Made by a program: the position numbers and the translations under genes. Positions 42,010 to 53,159 of a DNA stretch of 64,000 nucleotides are shown piece after piece. The stretch is from assembly GCF_030463535.1 (NCBI RefSeq), contig NC_132880.1:27037987-27101986 (forward strand), read 5' to 3'. This DNA comes from Salminus brasiliensis. Lineage: Eukaryota > Chordata > Actinopteri > Characiformes > Bryconidae. Under the pieces are notes generated by a model, which did not search any database, was not told where the DNA came from, and saw only the letters and a program-made list of their open reading frames with translations. Each line of letters begins with the position of its first letter. Positions within the stretch are counted from its first letter, which is position 1.

Positions 42010-42340
42010 AACGTCACACCATGATCCTAAACACACCTTAAATACACAATGGACTTCTTCAAAAGAGCCAAGCTGGCAGTTTTGCCAGTTTTCCCCTCAC
42101 AGTCCCCCGACCTAAACATCGTAGAAAATCTGTGGATAGACCTCAAAAGAGCAGTAAAGTAAGACATCCCAATAATCTCACAGAACCTAAAGAATATAAA
42201 TCTGATGGAAGTAAAAAGTTATCTTACAGAAATGTTTAGAAATGTTTGGAAATCAGGTCATTAATTACTTATTTAACTATTCACAGTATTAGATAGAATT
42301 GTGCCTGATGGGTGCCCAAACTTTTGCATGCCACTGTACC
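42010..42340 (-). mobile_element. Tc1-like transposon relic upstream of copy A
   Basis: It keeps the end of a transposase gene on the + strand: TCACAGTCCCCCGACCTAAA (the Ser-Pro-Asp-Leu-Asn motif near the last catalytic residues), ATCTGTGGATAGACCTC, and the terminal tail GTGCCCAAACTTTTGCATGCC. The frame is broken. A homologous relic sits upstream of copy B. Confidence 0.65.
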
Positions 42341-42624
42341 TATTACTTGTTATGTATGAACTTGGACACTTAAAAAAGAGAAAAACATCTGAATCAGATT
42401 CTAATCAAATTTTCACAAGAAGTCTTTTGATCATCTTAAATTAAACAAGTAAAGTATTTGTGAAGTGAGAGTAAATTCAAGGACACAGTTAACACAGGTT
42501 TTCTTAAATGACTGTTTTTATATTAAATTAATATGAAGTGTTGATGTAGAAACAAACAGCTGAGCATGACAAACATTTGATGTTAACTTTTGTAATTATA
42601 ATATTTGTGATAGAACTGTAGATG

Positions 42625-42626
<2 letters not shown>

Positions 42627-42678
<52 letters not shown>
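42627..42678. repeat. (AT)n microsatellite
   Basis: 26 uninterrupted AT units. Confidence 0.95.
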
Positions 42679-42681
<3 letters not shown>

Positions 42682-43413
42682 CTTGAAAAACTAATTAGCA
42701 GATAATTGTCTTTTTATACATGGTGCCAAATGTTGTAGACTTAACTGGCATTCATTTCATGGAGTGACTCAACGCTTTTATGAACTTGGTTCCCATTTAC
42801 ACTGAAAGTGAACAGTGTATCATGTGTTTATCTGAGACTAAAACACTATGAAATACAGGCTAAATTGCACTTATCTGGGATTCTGCCTTAAATATGATAC
42901 CTAAACTGTTTTTAGTGTAGATCCCCTTATATTAATTCTGTTCAGTAAAACTACACTGTAAAAAAGACAACTCAACATTTTACGGCAACATGAGGCAGCT
43001 CCATCGGTAGTCATTCCTAAGAAGATCTTTTTGTTTATCTAACTTAGATTCAACTTAGATTTTTGTTCAGACTGCTTAGAACTTCAGATTCAGGCAACTA
43101 CAAGATTCCTGTTTTAGCAAACAGAAAGTTTTGTGCTAAAGTTGCATTAGCATTAATCATCTGCCAATAAAATGAACAGTATGCTCAGTGGTTATGCAAA
43201 AGTGAACACTGCAGTACTTGGCCAGGATAGTCACACTCACTAGCACAATGAAAATGGAAACTTGCTCTTACAGCCTACAACACTGAGGCCACACAGTCAA
43301 CCATTACATAAAATACAACTACATTGCTAAGAGAGTGTAGCCTGTGGGGAACGACTGCATGCTGACAGTGAGTGAAATAGATGATGTCATGAGCCTTTGG
43401 GAAAGTTTAAGGG

Positions 43414-44328
43414 GACGTCAGCTCCTGGACGTAGGGATCCAGTTGGGAATTCACTGAGCTCAGGTCCTGCTGCAGACGCACCTTCAGCTGCTCGGCCTCC
43501 TGGGAAATCTTGGCCATCAAGTCCTGAGTCAGTGGTGTCATCTGCCCACGAACGGCTACTGCATACTGGCTGATGGCATCTGCACTCTCGGAGATCCTGG
43601 CACTGAGCAGAAACAGAAAGATAGACATAAATTCCCAAACATCTTTGATAAATGGCAGGTGTTTGTTAATTTACATCCCACATTGGTTGAAAACGGGGTA
43701 ATTATTCAGACATCTAACATGTTAAATTACCTTTGGAGGTAATGAGAAAGGGCATTGAAAGGGCAGGCACAAATATATCTGCTAAAAATATTTAGCTAAG
43801 ACTAGCTTTAGCCGGCAGCTGGTTGGATAAAAATATACCCTCTGCTGGTCAATTAGCTGGTAAAGCTAATAGACTAGCTAAGCAATTTGACCAGTAAGGA
43901 TAGAACCAGCCTAATCAGCCTAATCAGATTAGTAAAGTGGGCTACCATTCAGCAAGTGAATTGATGGAAACTTCCACACAGAGGTGTCAAGTAACAAAAC
44001 ACAAATACTTTGTTACTTACTTAAGTAGAAATTTTGGTTATCTATACTTGAGTACCTATATTGAAATAATTACTTTTCAGCTGACTTTTTACCTCCCTTA
44101 CATTTTCACACAATTATCTGTACCTTCCACTTCTTACATTTTCAAAACAGTCTCATTACTCCTAATTCATTTCGATTTGTTTTTATCCTGGCTTGTTATT
44201 GCTCCAAAAAACAAAACAAAAAAATCCCCTAACCAGATCAATCGCGCTATCCGGAAAGTGTAAAATAGTGTATGTAGCTTAGTATGAAGATGTCTGTGGC
44301 AGAAACTCAAGTGTAATGTCCCAACGAA
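43414..44328 (-). pseudogene. inserted fragment of apoA-IV copy B (part of exon 4 plus intron)
   Basis: Nearly identical to 46445-47359 at a constant offset of 3031; I noticed only one or two differences in more than 900 bp. It contains the 5' part of exon 4 (43602-43414, reading ARISESADAISQYAV... to the QELTS region) with its acceptor, and adjoining intron including half of a hAT-like repeat. It has no first exons, no 3' end and no poly(A). The 13-mer GAAAGTTTAAGGG flanks it on both sides (43401-43413 and 44326-44338). It cannot encode an apolipoprotein. The open frame of 73 codons continues only into flanking DNA. Confidence 0.9.
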
Positions 44329-44339
44329 AGTTTAAGGGA

Positions 44340-45725
44340 CTGCATGTGGGGGCGCTGTTCAAAGCTCCTGGTGTGCAAGACTGAGAAACCCTGTAGCATT
44401 TCTCTGTGGGCCTCACTACACCATGTGCACACATTTAATCAACCAGCCACATTGGATACCACGAAACTGCTTGCTCAGGTAACACAGAGAATCTTGTTGG
44501 CACAATATCAGGGTGGAATCTGTTAACCTGACCTGGCAAAGTAATTTAGATTTCCTGATCTCAGTGACTTTTGACACAAGCTGTGACTGCATTTGATCAA
44601 AATCACAAAATTTCTCAAATATCCAACCTTAGATAAGGGTGGTGTAATTTTTAAATAGATGCACCCCATGTGAAAACCACCCAAAGGTCCCTGCATTGCA
44701 TTTAGACATAATAATATGGGCATAATAAGGGCATAATTAAATAAATAAATAAAACAGTCCTGCTATTTTGTTTTTACCAGGATGTATTTATGATATGTTT
44801 GTTCATCTAAAAGTATTATAAAAAATAATATAATACAATTATTATTAAATGTAGGCTACTCTACATTTTTTTATTTCTGTAAAATCTCCCATGTTTCGAA
44901 AAGTGGGACAGTAAAATTTGTTCTAAAACATTCTAAAAGCACTACAAGCATAAATGTGCTAAGGGGTAGAAATTGTGCTATGAATTTTCAGAGCTTAAAT
45001 CTTCTAATGGATTATTTGAAATGTTTAAATAGAAGAGCAAATGATGTTCATAACTGGGGGTGACTGCACCTCTGTTAAAAGAGTTTTTTCTAAATAATTT
45101 AATATTTTAACTTTGTCATTCACGACAGGTTTGAATGTTTAGCTGTGCTTGCAGCTCTTCTTTTTCATAATAATGGATATTCAGTGTCTTTCTAATAAAT
45201 CCTCTCTATCACACAAAAACTCAAAATATCTCCAAAACAGGAAAAAGGTCATTTCTTTTATTATTCTGAGTCATTTTGGAACATTTCTATTGGTCCTTTA
45301 CATTATTGTCATTCATCATGGAATTTTGACATACTGTGAAGATCAAGTGCCAGATTTACATTAGGTCAAAACGTGAAAAATGCCAGGAGGCCTATGAGGG
45401 TTTTGCATGACAGCAATACAATGCATCAAAACTATTACAGTGCTTCCTTACCTGATTTTGTAAGAGCAAAAATACTGAAAGTGGTCAATTTACTGAGCAT
45501 GAGATCGCACATTTAGCCTTCAGTGTTTCTGAGACAACCTGGCTTTAAGAAAACTGATATGTGTACCATTTTCTCTGTTGGTTTGATTAGGACTAATCAT
45601 TAGTTAGAGTGGTGAACTTAATGCATTGGCTTAAGAGGTCCATGTTAAGGCTCATTCACTCTACAGTATAATGTAATCCTGGTCAGACTGTACAATTTAG
45701 AAGAATCCCCAATCACATTTACCAT
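44340..45725. other. intergenic, nothing recognised
   Basis: AT-rich spacer between the inserted fragment and duplication unit B. Short open frames have no recognisable motifs. Confidence 0.5.
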
Positions 45726-46089
45726 CCCTTAATCTTTACAAGACAGGCTCCTTGCCTCCAGAGGTCACTGTCACCACAGTGCTGTTTTCCCCTGTGATCA
45801 ACTGTTTACTTTTAACCCTGTCCTTTACAATATGTGACTCAAATCAGCTCTTGTTTTTGTTCTTCAGCTCTGTTATTTCAAATTAAAACTAAAAAGATTC
45901 ACCGAAATGATTGAAAACACTGCTGTGAACAATACATTTTTTATTTCAGTTTCTTTACAAATACAAACTGACCAACACTGATAAATATAAAGGAACACAA
46001 GTCAAACTTCATCTGTAAATCCAGCAGATCAGCTATTATTTAAGTCCTTTGTGTAACTGGAAAATGAGAATCTCAGCAGACAAGATGTT

Positions 46090-48263
46090 TTACTGGCTGC
46101 TCTTTGCAAACGACTCCCAGAGACTGGTCAGCTGGGCCTTCAGGTCCTCAGCATAGGGGTCCAGTTGCCTCTGCATCTCTTGGCCTTTATGCACCAGCTG
46201 GTCTTGGAAATTCTCAGCCATTGGGATCATGGTCTTCTGGAAGTCCTGCAGATGCTGTTCCAGTTTCTGCTTCAGCTCCTCAGTCTGGGGCCCAAGCTGG
46301 GCCGGCAGCTCCTTCATGCTCTTCTCCAGGCTGGCCCTCATCTCCTCACTCTTCTGCAGCAGAGTGGCTTTCAGAGCCTCGGAGTCCATTTCAGTGTAAG
46401 GGGCCACATCCTTCTTCAGCTGCTCCACTTGCTGCTGGAGATTAGACGTCAGCTCCTGGACGTAGGGATCCAGTTGGGAATTCACTGAGCTCAGGTCCTG
46501 CTGCAGACGCACCTTCAGCTGCTCGGCCTCCTGGGAAATCTTGGCCATCAAGTCCTGAGTCAGTGGTGTCATCTGCCCACGAACGGCTACTGCATACTGG
46601 CTGATGGCATCTGCACTCTCGGAGATCCTGGCACTGAGCAGAAACAGAAAGATAGACATAAATTCCCAAACATCTTTGATAAATGGCAGGTGTTTGTTAA
46701 TTTACATCCCACATTGGTTGAAAACGGGGTAATTATTCAGACATCTAACACGTTAAATTACCTTTGGAGGTAATGAGAAAGGGCATTGAAAGGGCAGGCA
46801 CAAATATATCTGCTAAAAATATTTAGCTAAGACTAGCTTTAGCCGGCAGCTGGTTGGATAAAAATATACCCTCTGCTGGTCAATTAGCTGGTAAAGCTAA
46901 TAGACTAGCTAAGCAATTTGACCAGTAAGGATAGAACCAGCCTAATCAGCCTAATCAGATTAGTAAAGTGGGCTACCATTCAGCAAGTGAATTGATGGAA
47001 ACTTCCACACAGAGGTGTCAAGTAACAAAACACAAATACTTTGTTACTTACTTAAGTAGAAATTTTGGTTATCTATACTTGAGTACCTATATTGAAATAA
47101 TTACTTTTCAGCTGACTTTTTACCTCCCTTACATTTTCACACAATTATCTGTACCTTCCACTTCTTACATTTTCAAAACAGTCTCATTACTCCTAATTCA
47201 TTTCGATTTGTTTTTATCCTGGCTTGTTATTGCTCCAAAAAACAAAACAAAAAAATCCCCTAACCAGATCAATCGCGCTATCCGGAAAGTGTAAAATAGT
47301 GTATGTAGCTTAGTATGAAGATGTCTGTGGCAGAAACTCAAGTGTAATGTCCCAACGAAGCTCCACATTTACCTTCCAATAAAGGTTATTGATCACATGC
47401 CGCTGAAGTTTGTCTTTTTGCACCATTAGAATACTCATAGGCAACTACTCATCATATTTCCTGCTCCATGAAACACAAATTAATTCTCAGTAGTTCATGA
47501 CTAGTTACAGATGCTCCTGTAATATATCTGATATTACTAAAATGCATTTGTTTTTCAATGGGCAGATCTGCAGCTGTGGCATGGCCTAAGCTTTTGGCAT
47601 TTGTTTTCTTACATTACTTTTACTCTTATACTTTAAGTTGTTAAAAGCAGTGCTTTTACACATTTACTTGAGTAAAAAGCTTAAGTTGATCCTTCAACTT
47701 CTATTGAAGTCTTTTTAAACCCTAGTATCTACACTTCTACCTGAGTAATGAATGTAAATACTTTTGACACCTTTGGCTACTGACAGCTCATCATAACTCA
47801 GTGTGGAAAAGTGTTTAGTTAGAAAATACATGACCTTCAGGCACTAGACCTGCCATATTTTAAATATGACTGAGTGAGCTGACTGAGCAATAGGCAAGAT
47901 CTAATCAAGTCTGAGCAGAAGACCCACATGATGTTCACCTCTGTTATTTTATCTGACACTCACTTGACTTCTTGTCCCATTTCAGACTCTCTGATCTTCT
48001 GCAGAATGTCTTCAGTCGTTAGAGTTGCCTTTGCAACGTAATCCCAGAAGGCGTCCTTCACAATCTCCATACTGGGCTTGGCCTGGTTCGGCCACATCGG
48101 GTTGGCATGGCAACCTTTGGGCATTAAAATAACAGAATTCAGGGATGGTTTATGATGAATATGTTTTAACACTGATCTACATTTTCTGTTCAGATCAACA
48201 GCAAACAATAGAAATGTGCTCACCAGCAAAAGCAGCAATGGCAAGGACAACAAGGACCCTCAT
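46090..48263 (-). CDS. apoa4: apolipoprotein A-IV-like, copy B
   Basis: Coding exons (minus): 48263-48224, 48114-47964, 46633-46090, with a non-coding exon ending at 48461. Exon lengths 40/151/544 are identical to copy A, giving 244 aa. Signal peptide MRVLVVLAIAAFAGCHA, then NPMWPNQAKPSMEIVKDAFWDYV and the same helical repeat array ending in LTSLWESFAKSSQ. The main difference from copy A, besides point changes, is a longer last intron (46634-47963) carrying a hAT-like repeat. It is the source of the fragment at 43.4 kb. All reading frames are intact, so the gene is presumably functional. Confidence 0.92.
47010..47775. mobile_element. hAT-like non-autonomous element in the last intron of copy B
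   Basis: Left end CAGAGGTGTCAAG and right end TTTGACACCTTTG are imperfect inverted repeats. The interior shows the AC-TTAAGTA / TACTTGAGTA motifs of a common fish repeat. An 8-bp target duplication could not be identified. No transposase. Its left half was copied along into the fragment at 43.4-44.3 kb. Confidence 0.6.
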
Positions 48264-48522
48264 GGCTGGATGTGTAAGATACCCTGAAGTGGAAAACAAA
48301 TGGTCAGCAACAACACTGGTTATGTCCACATATCTTGTGTCAGAATGTCAAAATAAATGCACAAATAGAAATGGTCCAGAATTATTTAAAACACAAGCTT
48401 GTTATATTAACTTACACTGAAATGTAAGAATGTTTTTAACAGAACTGTCCACTTACTTACCTAAATTGTCTTGTGAGTCCTTCTCCCAGAATGTGAATGA
48501 GTGTCAGCAGGCATTAGGTCTC

Positions 48523-48624
48523 TATATATACAGATTACAGAGCTTTGATGAAGGAGACAAAGTCCAAAACTCCTGCCCTGCTGTCACCACTGTGCTGTTG
48601 CTCATGCCACATCACACACTCCAA
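48523..48624 (-). promoter_or_regulatory. apoA-IV copy B promoter
   Basis: TATATATA at about 48523-48530, TGGACTTTGTC (HNF4-like) at 48556-48566, and the distal box TTGGAGTGTGTGATGTGGCA at 48605-48624, all on the minus strand with the same spacing as in copy A. Confidence 0.7.
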
Positions 48625-49124
48625 CTCAACTTAACTGGACTGAACTCTAAATCATCAGTCTTTTATCACTGTTTAGTTCAGCAGCAAGGCCTGCTTTGAA
48701 ATCAACAACTGCAGCTGCAAAATGGTTTGATTTTAATAAGAGATGTTTCTATAGAATCTTTATATTATATAGATAGTTTCTATAGATATCAGTATAATGA
48801 AGGTTTATTAGATGAAGTTTTCCCTGGTAAAAACAATTGTAGACCATTTGAACAAGCCTGATACATTTTTGGATGCAATGAGCAAAGGCATGTTGACAGA
48901 CCAAAGGGTGCAACATTTCATTATAAGACAATAACATCTTTCCAACTGTTGAGCACTGTTTGGATTAATCAAGCTTTGGGGGTTGTGTTGCAGCTAGTGG
49001 CACTGGTACCGGTAGAGAAACAATAGATTTAATTAAATACCACCAATTCAGGAAGCAAACATTACATCAAATGTAAAAAAAAAAGAAAAAAAAAATCTGA
49101 ACATGAAACAAGGATGGCTTCTAC

Positions 49125-49460
49125 TATAGGATACTGGTCCTAAACACACTGTAAAATCCACAATAGCCCACTAGGCACAAGCTAGAGGTTTTGCTATCCC
49201 CTCACAGTCCTCCAATCTTAACATCATCTTAAAAATGTGGATAGTCCTTAAAAGAGCAGGGTATACAAAACTGCCCAAGAATTTCACAGAACTGGACATC
49301 TTTTGCAAGGAAGAATATAAAACTGTAAAAGATGGAAATGCAAAAGTAACCTTACTTAAAGTATTAAAGAAATGTGTTGCTATAACTTTAAGCTTAGCTG
49401 TTTACAGTAACCAAGGTTTTCATCAGGGGTGCTTAAACTTGTACCCCTCAGCTTAACTAA
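49125..49460 (-). mobile_element. Tc1-like transposon relic upstream of copy B
   Basis: Homologous to the relic at 42010-42340 (shared CCTAAACACAC, CCCCTCACAGTCC, AAAGAGCAG blocks in order). It retains a little more of the transposase end (AAGAATTTCACAGAACTGGA, TTTTGCAAGGAAGAATA). Non-functional. Confidence 0.6.
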
Positions 49461-49469
49461 ATCTACAGA

Positions 49470-50870
49470 GATGAACCGGGATACTCTAAATCAGTGTGAA
49501 GTGAAGGCAAACTGAACTCACATTCTAGACAAATCTGATTTACACTATTAGTTAAAAGTCTCCTGATAATCTACTGAATTATAATTATTGTATTGATATC
49601 ACTGCTGTCCAACGACAACCATGTTTCTCCAATTTTGTCAGTTTTTTGTTTTCTCCATTGTTTGAACCCTGTAGCTGCTTCTGTACACTGTGTAAATAAT
49701 TCTGGATGAACTGACCAATAGAAATGCTCTAAATTACTGGGAATAAACTTTTATTTTACATTGAATTCCATTCAAGGATGTGTAGTTTTGATGTAGAAAC
49801 AGCATCTAAACATGGCAAACAGTCAATGTTAAAACTACTAAATTATACTAAATTATAATATTTGAGATTTGTCTCTCATACATGGCATGTTGTACACTCA
49901 AATGGAATGACTTTTGACACTGTTATGAATGTGATTCCTATTTACACTGAAAGCACAGTTTATGTGTTCATCTTTTACACCAAAACACATACAGTATATA
50001 CCATATTTATAAATATATAATTTATGTGTAGTACTGTATAAATATACAAACCCCTCATTCAAATTCACCATAAAATTACAATTCACATGACAGACTTTGG
50101 TTACATTTGGTCAAAGCTTATTCCCCTCCTGGATGATGTATAACTTGGTTATCACATGAAACCCTGCATTCCAGTGAACTAAGCAATCTGTGCACTGAAC
50201 TCACTGATAAGCCTACAATTAGCATACAAAATGTAATGAATGACCTTAGCTCTTCTTTATCTTTGCATGTCACTTAATGAAACAATGGTAGAACTGGCCT
50301 GTGTTCTTATATTGATCCAGTGGTTTGCTCACTTATTAATGACATTAGATTAAAGAATAAACCCTGATGATCAATGGTAGGATCTTTTCTATTCAGGGAT
50401 CTGAATTGTCATGTCAAACCCTTGAACTGTGGCAACCTGGTCCAGTATGTAGGTTCACACCACATAGCATACATATTAGCATCATAAGAGTTAGCCCAAA
50501 TAAATAATGTGTCCATTTTACAGACTTAGAGTTGGTTTCTTAACTCTCCCTGGACAACAATGTCCTTGCCACGGAAAAAAAACAACAACAACCATTAAAG
50601 TTGACTGTTGACTCCGTCTTTGGTTTACTCCATGTACTTAAATGTTGTAAATATCCCTTTTAACTGAAAAAAAAACTAATAATACTAAGTAAGAAATATG
50701 TATAAAATATAATGTAAGGTTTAATTAAATCTAATATCATACTTAGCTCTTGTTCACCTTAAATTCGGTCTAGAAACGGAAGGTATGTGGACAATCTGAA
50801 CTGATACTGTATCATCAGGTATGCTTACAGGTATTTGAACAAATGTGTTGACGTATCTCTCCCATCTGAT
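49470..50870. other. spacer between divergent apoA-IV copies B and C
   Basis: No gene recognised. Left part belongs to duplication unit B; the rest is AT-rich. It must contain distal control DNA of the two head-to-head genes if any exists. Confidence 0.5.
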
Positions 50871-50884
50871 TCAGTTTAGCTGAG

Positions 50885-50994
50885 TTGGAGAGTGTGATGT
50901 GGCACAATTGATGGCACTGGGAGTGATGTCAGCAGACGGGAGATGAGTTTTGGACTTTGTCTTCTTTAACACAGCTCTCTGGTGCATATATATA
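50885..50994 (+). promoter_or_regulatory. apoA-IV copy C promoter
   Basis: TTGGAGAGTGTGATGTGGCA at 50885-50904, TGGACTTTGTC (HNF4-like) at 50951-50961, and TATATATA at 50987-50994. The first exon (about 51018-51060) is non-coding. Confidence 0.75.
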
Positions 50995-51178
50995 GAGCAC
51001 TGATCCCTGCTCAATTCACACTCACTCCGAGAGATACAAGGCAAAGGAAACAACTGAGAGGTAAGAAACTGGTTAACTACTAACAATAAACATCTGGAAC
51101 AACAGCAGAGAAACAGCGAAACCATGCCTAACCATGCCTTTTCACTTTTGCTTTGCAGGATTCCTAAGATATACAGAC

Positions 51179-52307
51179 ATGAAGGTCCTTGTAGTTCTCG
51201 CTGTTGTTGCTTTTGCTGGTGAGTGCTTTTCACTTTTGATCATTGAGTTGATGAAAATCATTACAGAAGAAACAACACAGTGACAATAATTCTGGTTTTT
51301 CCTGTCAAAAGGTTCCCACGCCAACGTGATATGGCAGGACCAAGCCAGGCCCAGTATGGAGACTGTAAAGAACGCCTTCTGGGATTACGTTGCAAAGGCG
51401 ACTCAAACAACTGAAGACATTCTGCAGAAGATCAGAGAGTCTGAAATGGGACAGGAAGTCAAGTGAGTTTCAGACAATGATTCGCTGATTTCTGACTGAT
51501 TGACCTTGTGTTCATCTGTCAGTCTGTATTGGAGAATGGCGATCAGTAAACCTATACTTTTAGACAAATGTACTTTGCAGTGAAGGTGTGAATAATGAGC
51601 AGTGAAATTTCAGCTGGAAGGGTAGTAGGGAACTGTAGGATTTAGCAAGCAGAACAGAAGATGTAATTGGGTTGAGCACATCATCAGAGCCTTCGACTGT
51701 GGAACTGTTTACTGAGAAGTTATTAAAGATACAGATATTGATACAATATTTCTTCTTTCTGCTCAGTGCCAAGATCTCAGAGAGTGCCGACGCCATCGGC
51801 CAGTATGCTGTGGTTCTTCGTGGGCAGGTGACACCTCTGACTCAGGAGACCATGACCAGGTTTTTCCAGGAGGCCGAGCAGTTGAAGGTGCGTCTGCAGC
51901 AGGACCTGAGCTCTGTGAAGTCCCAGGTGGACCCCTACATGCAGGAGCTAATGTCCACTGTCCAGAAGCAGGTGGAGCAGCTGAAGACAGATGTGGCCCC
52001 TTACACTGAAATGGACTCCGAGGCTCTGAAAGCCACTCTGCTGCAGAAGAGTGAGGAGATGAGGGCCAGCCTGGAGAAGAGCGTGAAGGAGATGCAGGCT
52101 CAGCTGGGACCCCAGGCCGAGGAGCTGAAGCAGAAACTGGAACAGCACATGCAGGACTTCCAGAAGACCATGATCCCAATGGCTGAGAACTTCCAAGACA
52201 AGCTGACCCAGAATGCTGAAGAGATGAAGAGGCAGTTGGACCCCTATGCCGAGGACCTGAAGGCCCAGCTCACCGCTCTCTGGGAGTCCTTTGCGAAGAG
52301 TCAGTAA
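51179..52307 (+). CDS. apoa4: apolipoprotein A-IV-like, copy C (inverted)
   Basis: Coding exons: 51179-51218, 51312-51462, 51767-52307, giving 243 aa. Signal peptide MKVLVVLAVVAFAGSHA; the usual Cys after the signal-peptide glycine in copies A and B is Ser here. The FWDYVAKATQTTEDILQKIRESEMGQEV segment and helical repeats ending LTALWESFAKSQ follow. The terminal exon is 541 bp, one codon shorter than in A and B. Orientation is opposite to the other apolipoprotein genes, with promoters of B and C facing away from each other. It is more diverged than A and B are from each other, so it is the older paralogue. The non-coding first exon ends at 51060; the 5' UTR resumes at 51159. Confidence 0.94.
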
Positions 52308-52457
52308 TCAGATGAATGAATACTGATCAGGAGAGTCTAAGTATTTGCATCAAATGGACTACAAGTTTGTCATATGTTTACAAGGTTCATTCTGGCCACA
52401 GATGATGCTGATGTTGCACTGCACTGTACTGTAAGCATTCCATAAATGTACTGTATT

Positions 52458-52463
52458 AATAAA
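52458..52463 (+). terminator. apoA-IV copy C poly(A) signal
   Basis: AATAAA 150 bp after the stop codon. Confidence 0.75.
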
Positions 52464-52604
52464 TACACACCCATCTGAAAACATTCAATCTCTCACTGTG
52501 CCTTTCATAAATGAGGTAAAGAGCTGTCTATTGACACTAGTATAGTTAAATGTTCTACTAAACTACTCAGGCAAGATGTTTTTCTCAGAGTCCCGGGCTT
52601 TTGA

Positions 52605-52790
52605 AGTATTGCCAATAGAATAGAAAACTCTGGGGCAGATAAACATGAAACTTTTGGCACCATGTCTAATGCCAATAGTGGGCTAGAGGGGTATAAAGCC
52701 CCCCAATGTATAGTTTCACTGAAACTGTGTCAGCCAAATCATACTATTTCCCTCTCTACTTAATGGCAATGGTCAAAACCCGATCTGTAC
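52605..52790 (+). mobile_element. fragment of the Tc1-like family of 13031
   Basis: TGCCAATAGAATAG, GGCAGATAAACATGAA, and GGGCTAGAGGGGTATAAAGCC match the interior of the element at 13031-13480 and its longer parent. Ends are missing. Confidence 0.6.
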
Positions 52791-52839
52791 TAAGAGCCCT
52801 CTGAGCTTCAAGTACCATCTTTAAGTAAGATCCACGGAA

Positions 52840-53150
52840 GACAAGCATCTAGACTTTTTTTCTGGCACCAAAGTAGTGGAACGAACTTCCCCTGGGTGTC
52901 CGAACGGCAAAGTCGCTCGCTCGCTGTCCTAAAGGTAAAGTTGCACGTATTTGTCACTGTTCTCTGTGCAGCGAAATGTGTCCTCCGCATTTATCCCATC
53001 TGTGGTAGTGAACACACACACACTAGTGAACTAGGGGCAGTGAGTACACACACACACCCAGAGCGGTGGGCAGCCAACTCCAGCACCCGGGGAGCAGAGA
53101 GGATAAAGGGCCTTGCTCAAGGGCCCAACAGTGGCAGCTTGAGACACAGC
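52840..53150 (+). repeat. high-copy fish dispersed repeat (SINE-like)
   Basis: Contains the familiar order GCATTTATCCCATC, AGTGAACACACACAC, CTAGTGAACTAGGGGCAGTG, GAGCGGTGGGCAGCC, and CCTTGCTCAAGGGCCC that recurs in many fish genomes. The class is not certain from sequence alone; no tRNA-like A/B boxes were confirmed. Confidence 0.6.
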
Positions 53151-53159
53151 ACTATTGTG

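Larger units (their letters stand above)
37800..43000. repeat. segmental duplication, unit A (partner 45730-50100)
   Basis: Colinear similarity to unit B is visible at many points: CCTCCAGAGGTCACTGTC (37819/45754), the TCAAATCAGCTCTTG block (37992/45839), 3' UTR and all apoA-IV exons, the promoter block (41640-41930/48490-48770), the Tc1 relic, and TTACACTGAAAG (42796/49940). Unit A has about 1.9 kb extra (38.05-39.98 kb). Unit B has extra intron DNA. Confidence 0.85.
45730..50100. repeat. segmental duplication, unit B (partner 37800-43000)
   Basis: Carries apoA-IV copy B with its flanks, colinear with unit A. The divergence is low in the exons and 3' UTR and greater in outer flanks, which suggests selection or gene conversion in the gene. 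Confidence 0.85.

Noticed and set aside
43407-43628. A fourth apoA-IV gene
   Set aside because: Only part of the last exon and an intron piece are present, flanked by a direct repeat; signal-peptide exons, promoter and 3' end are missing.
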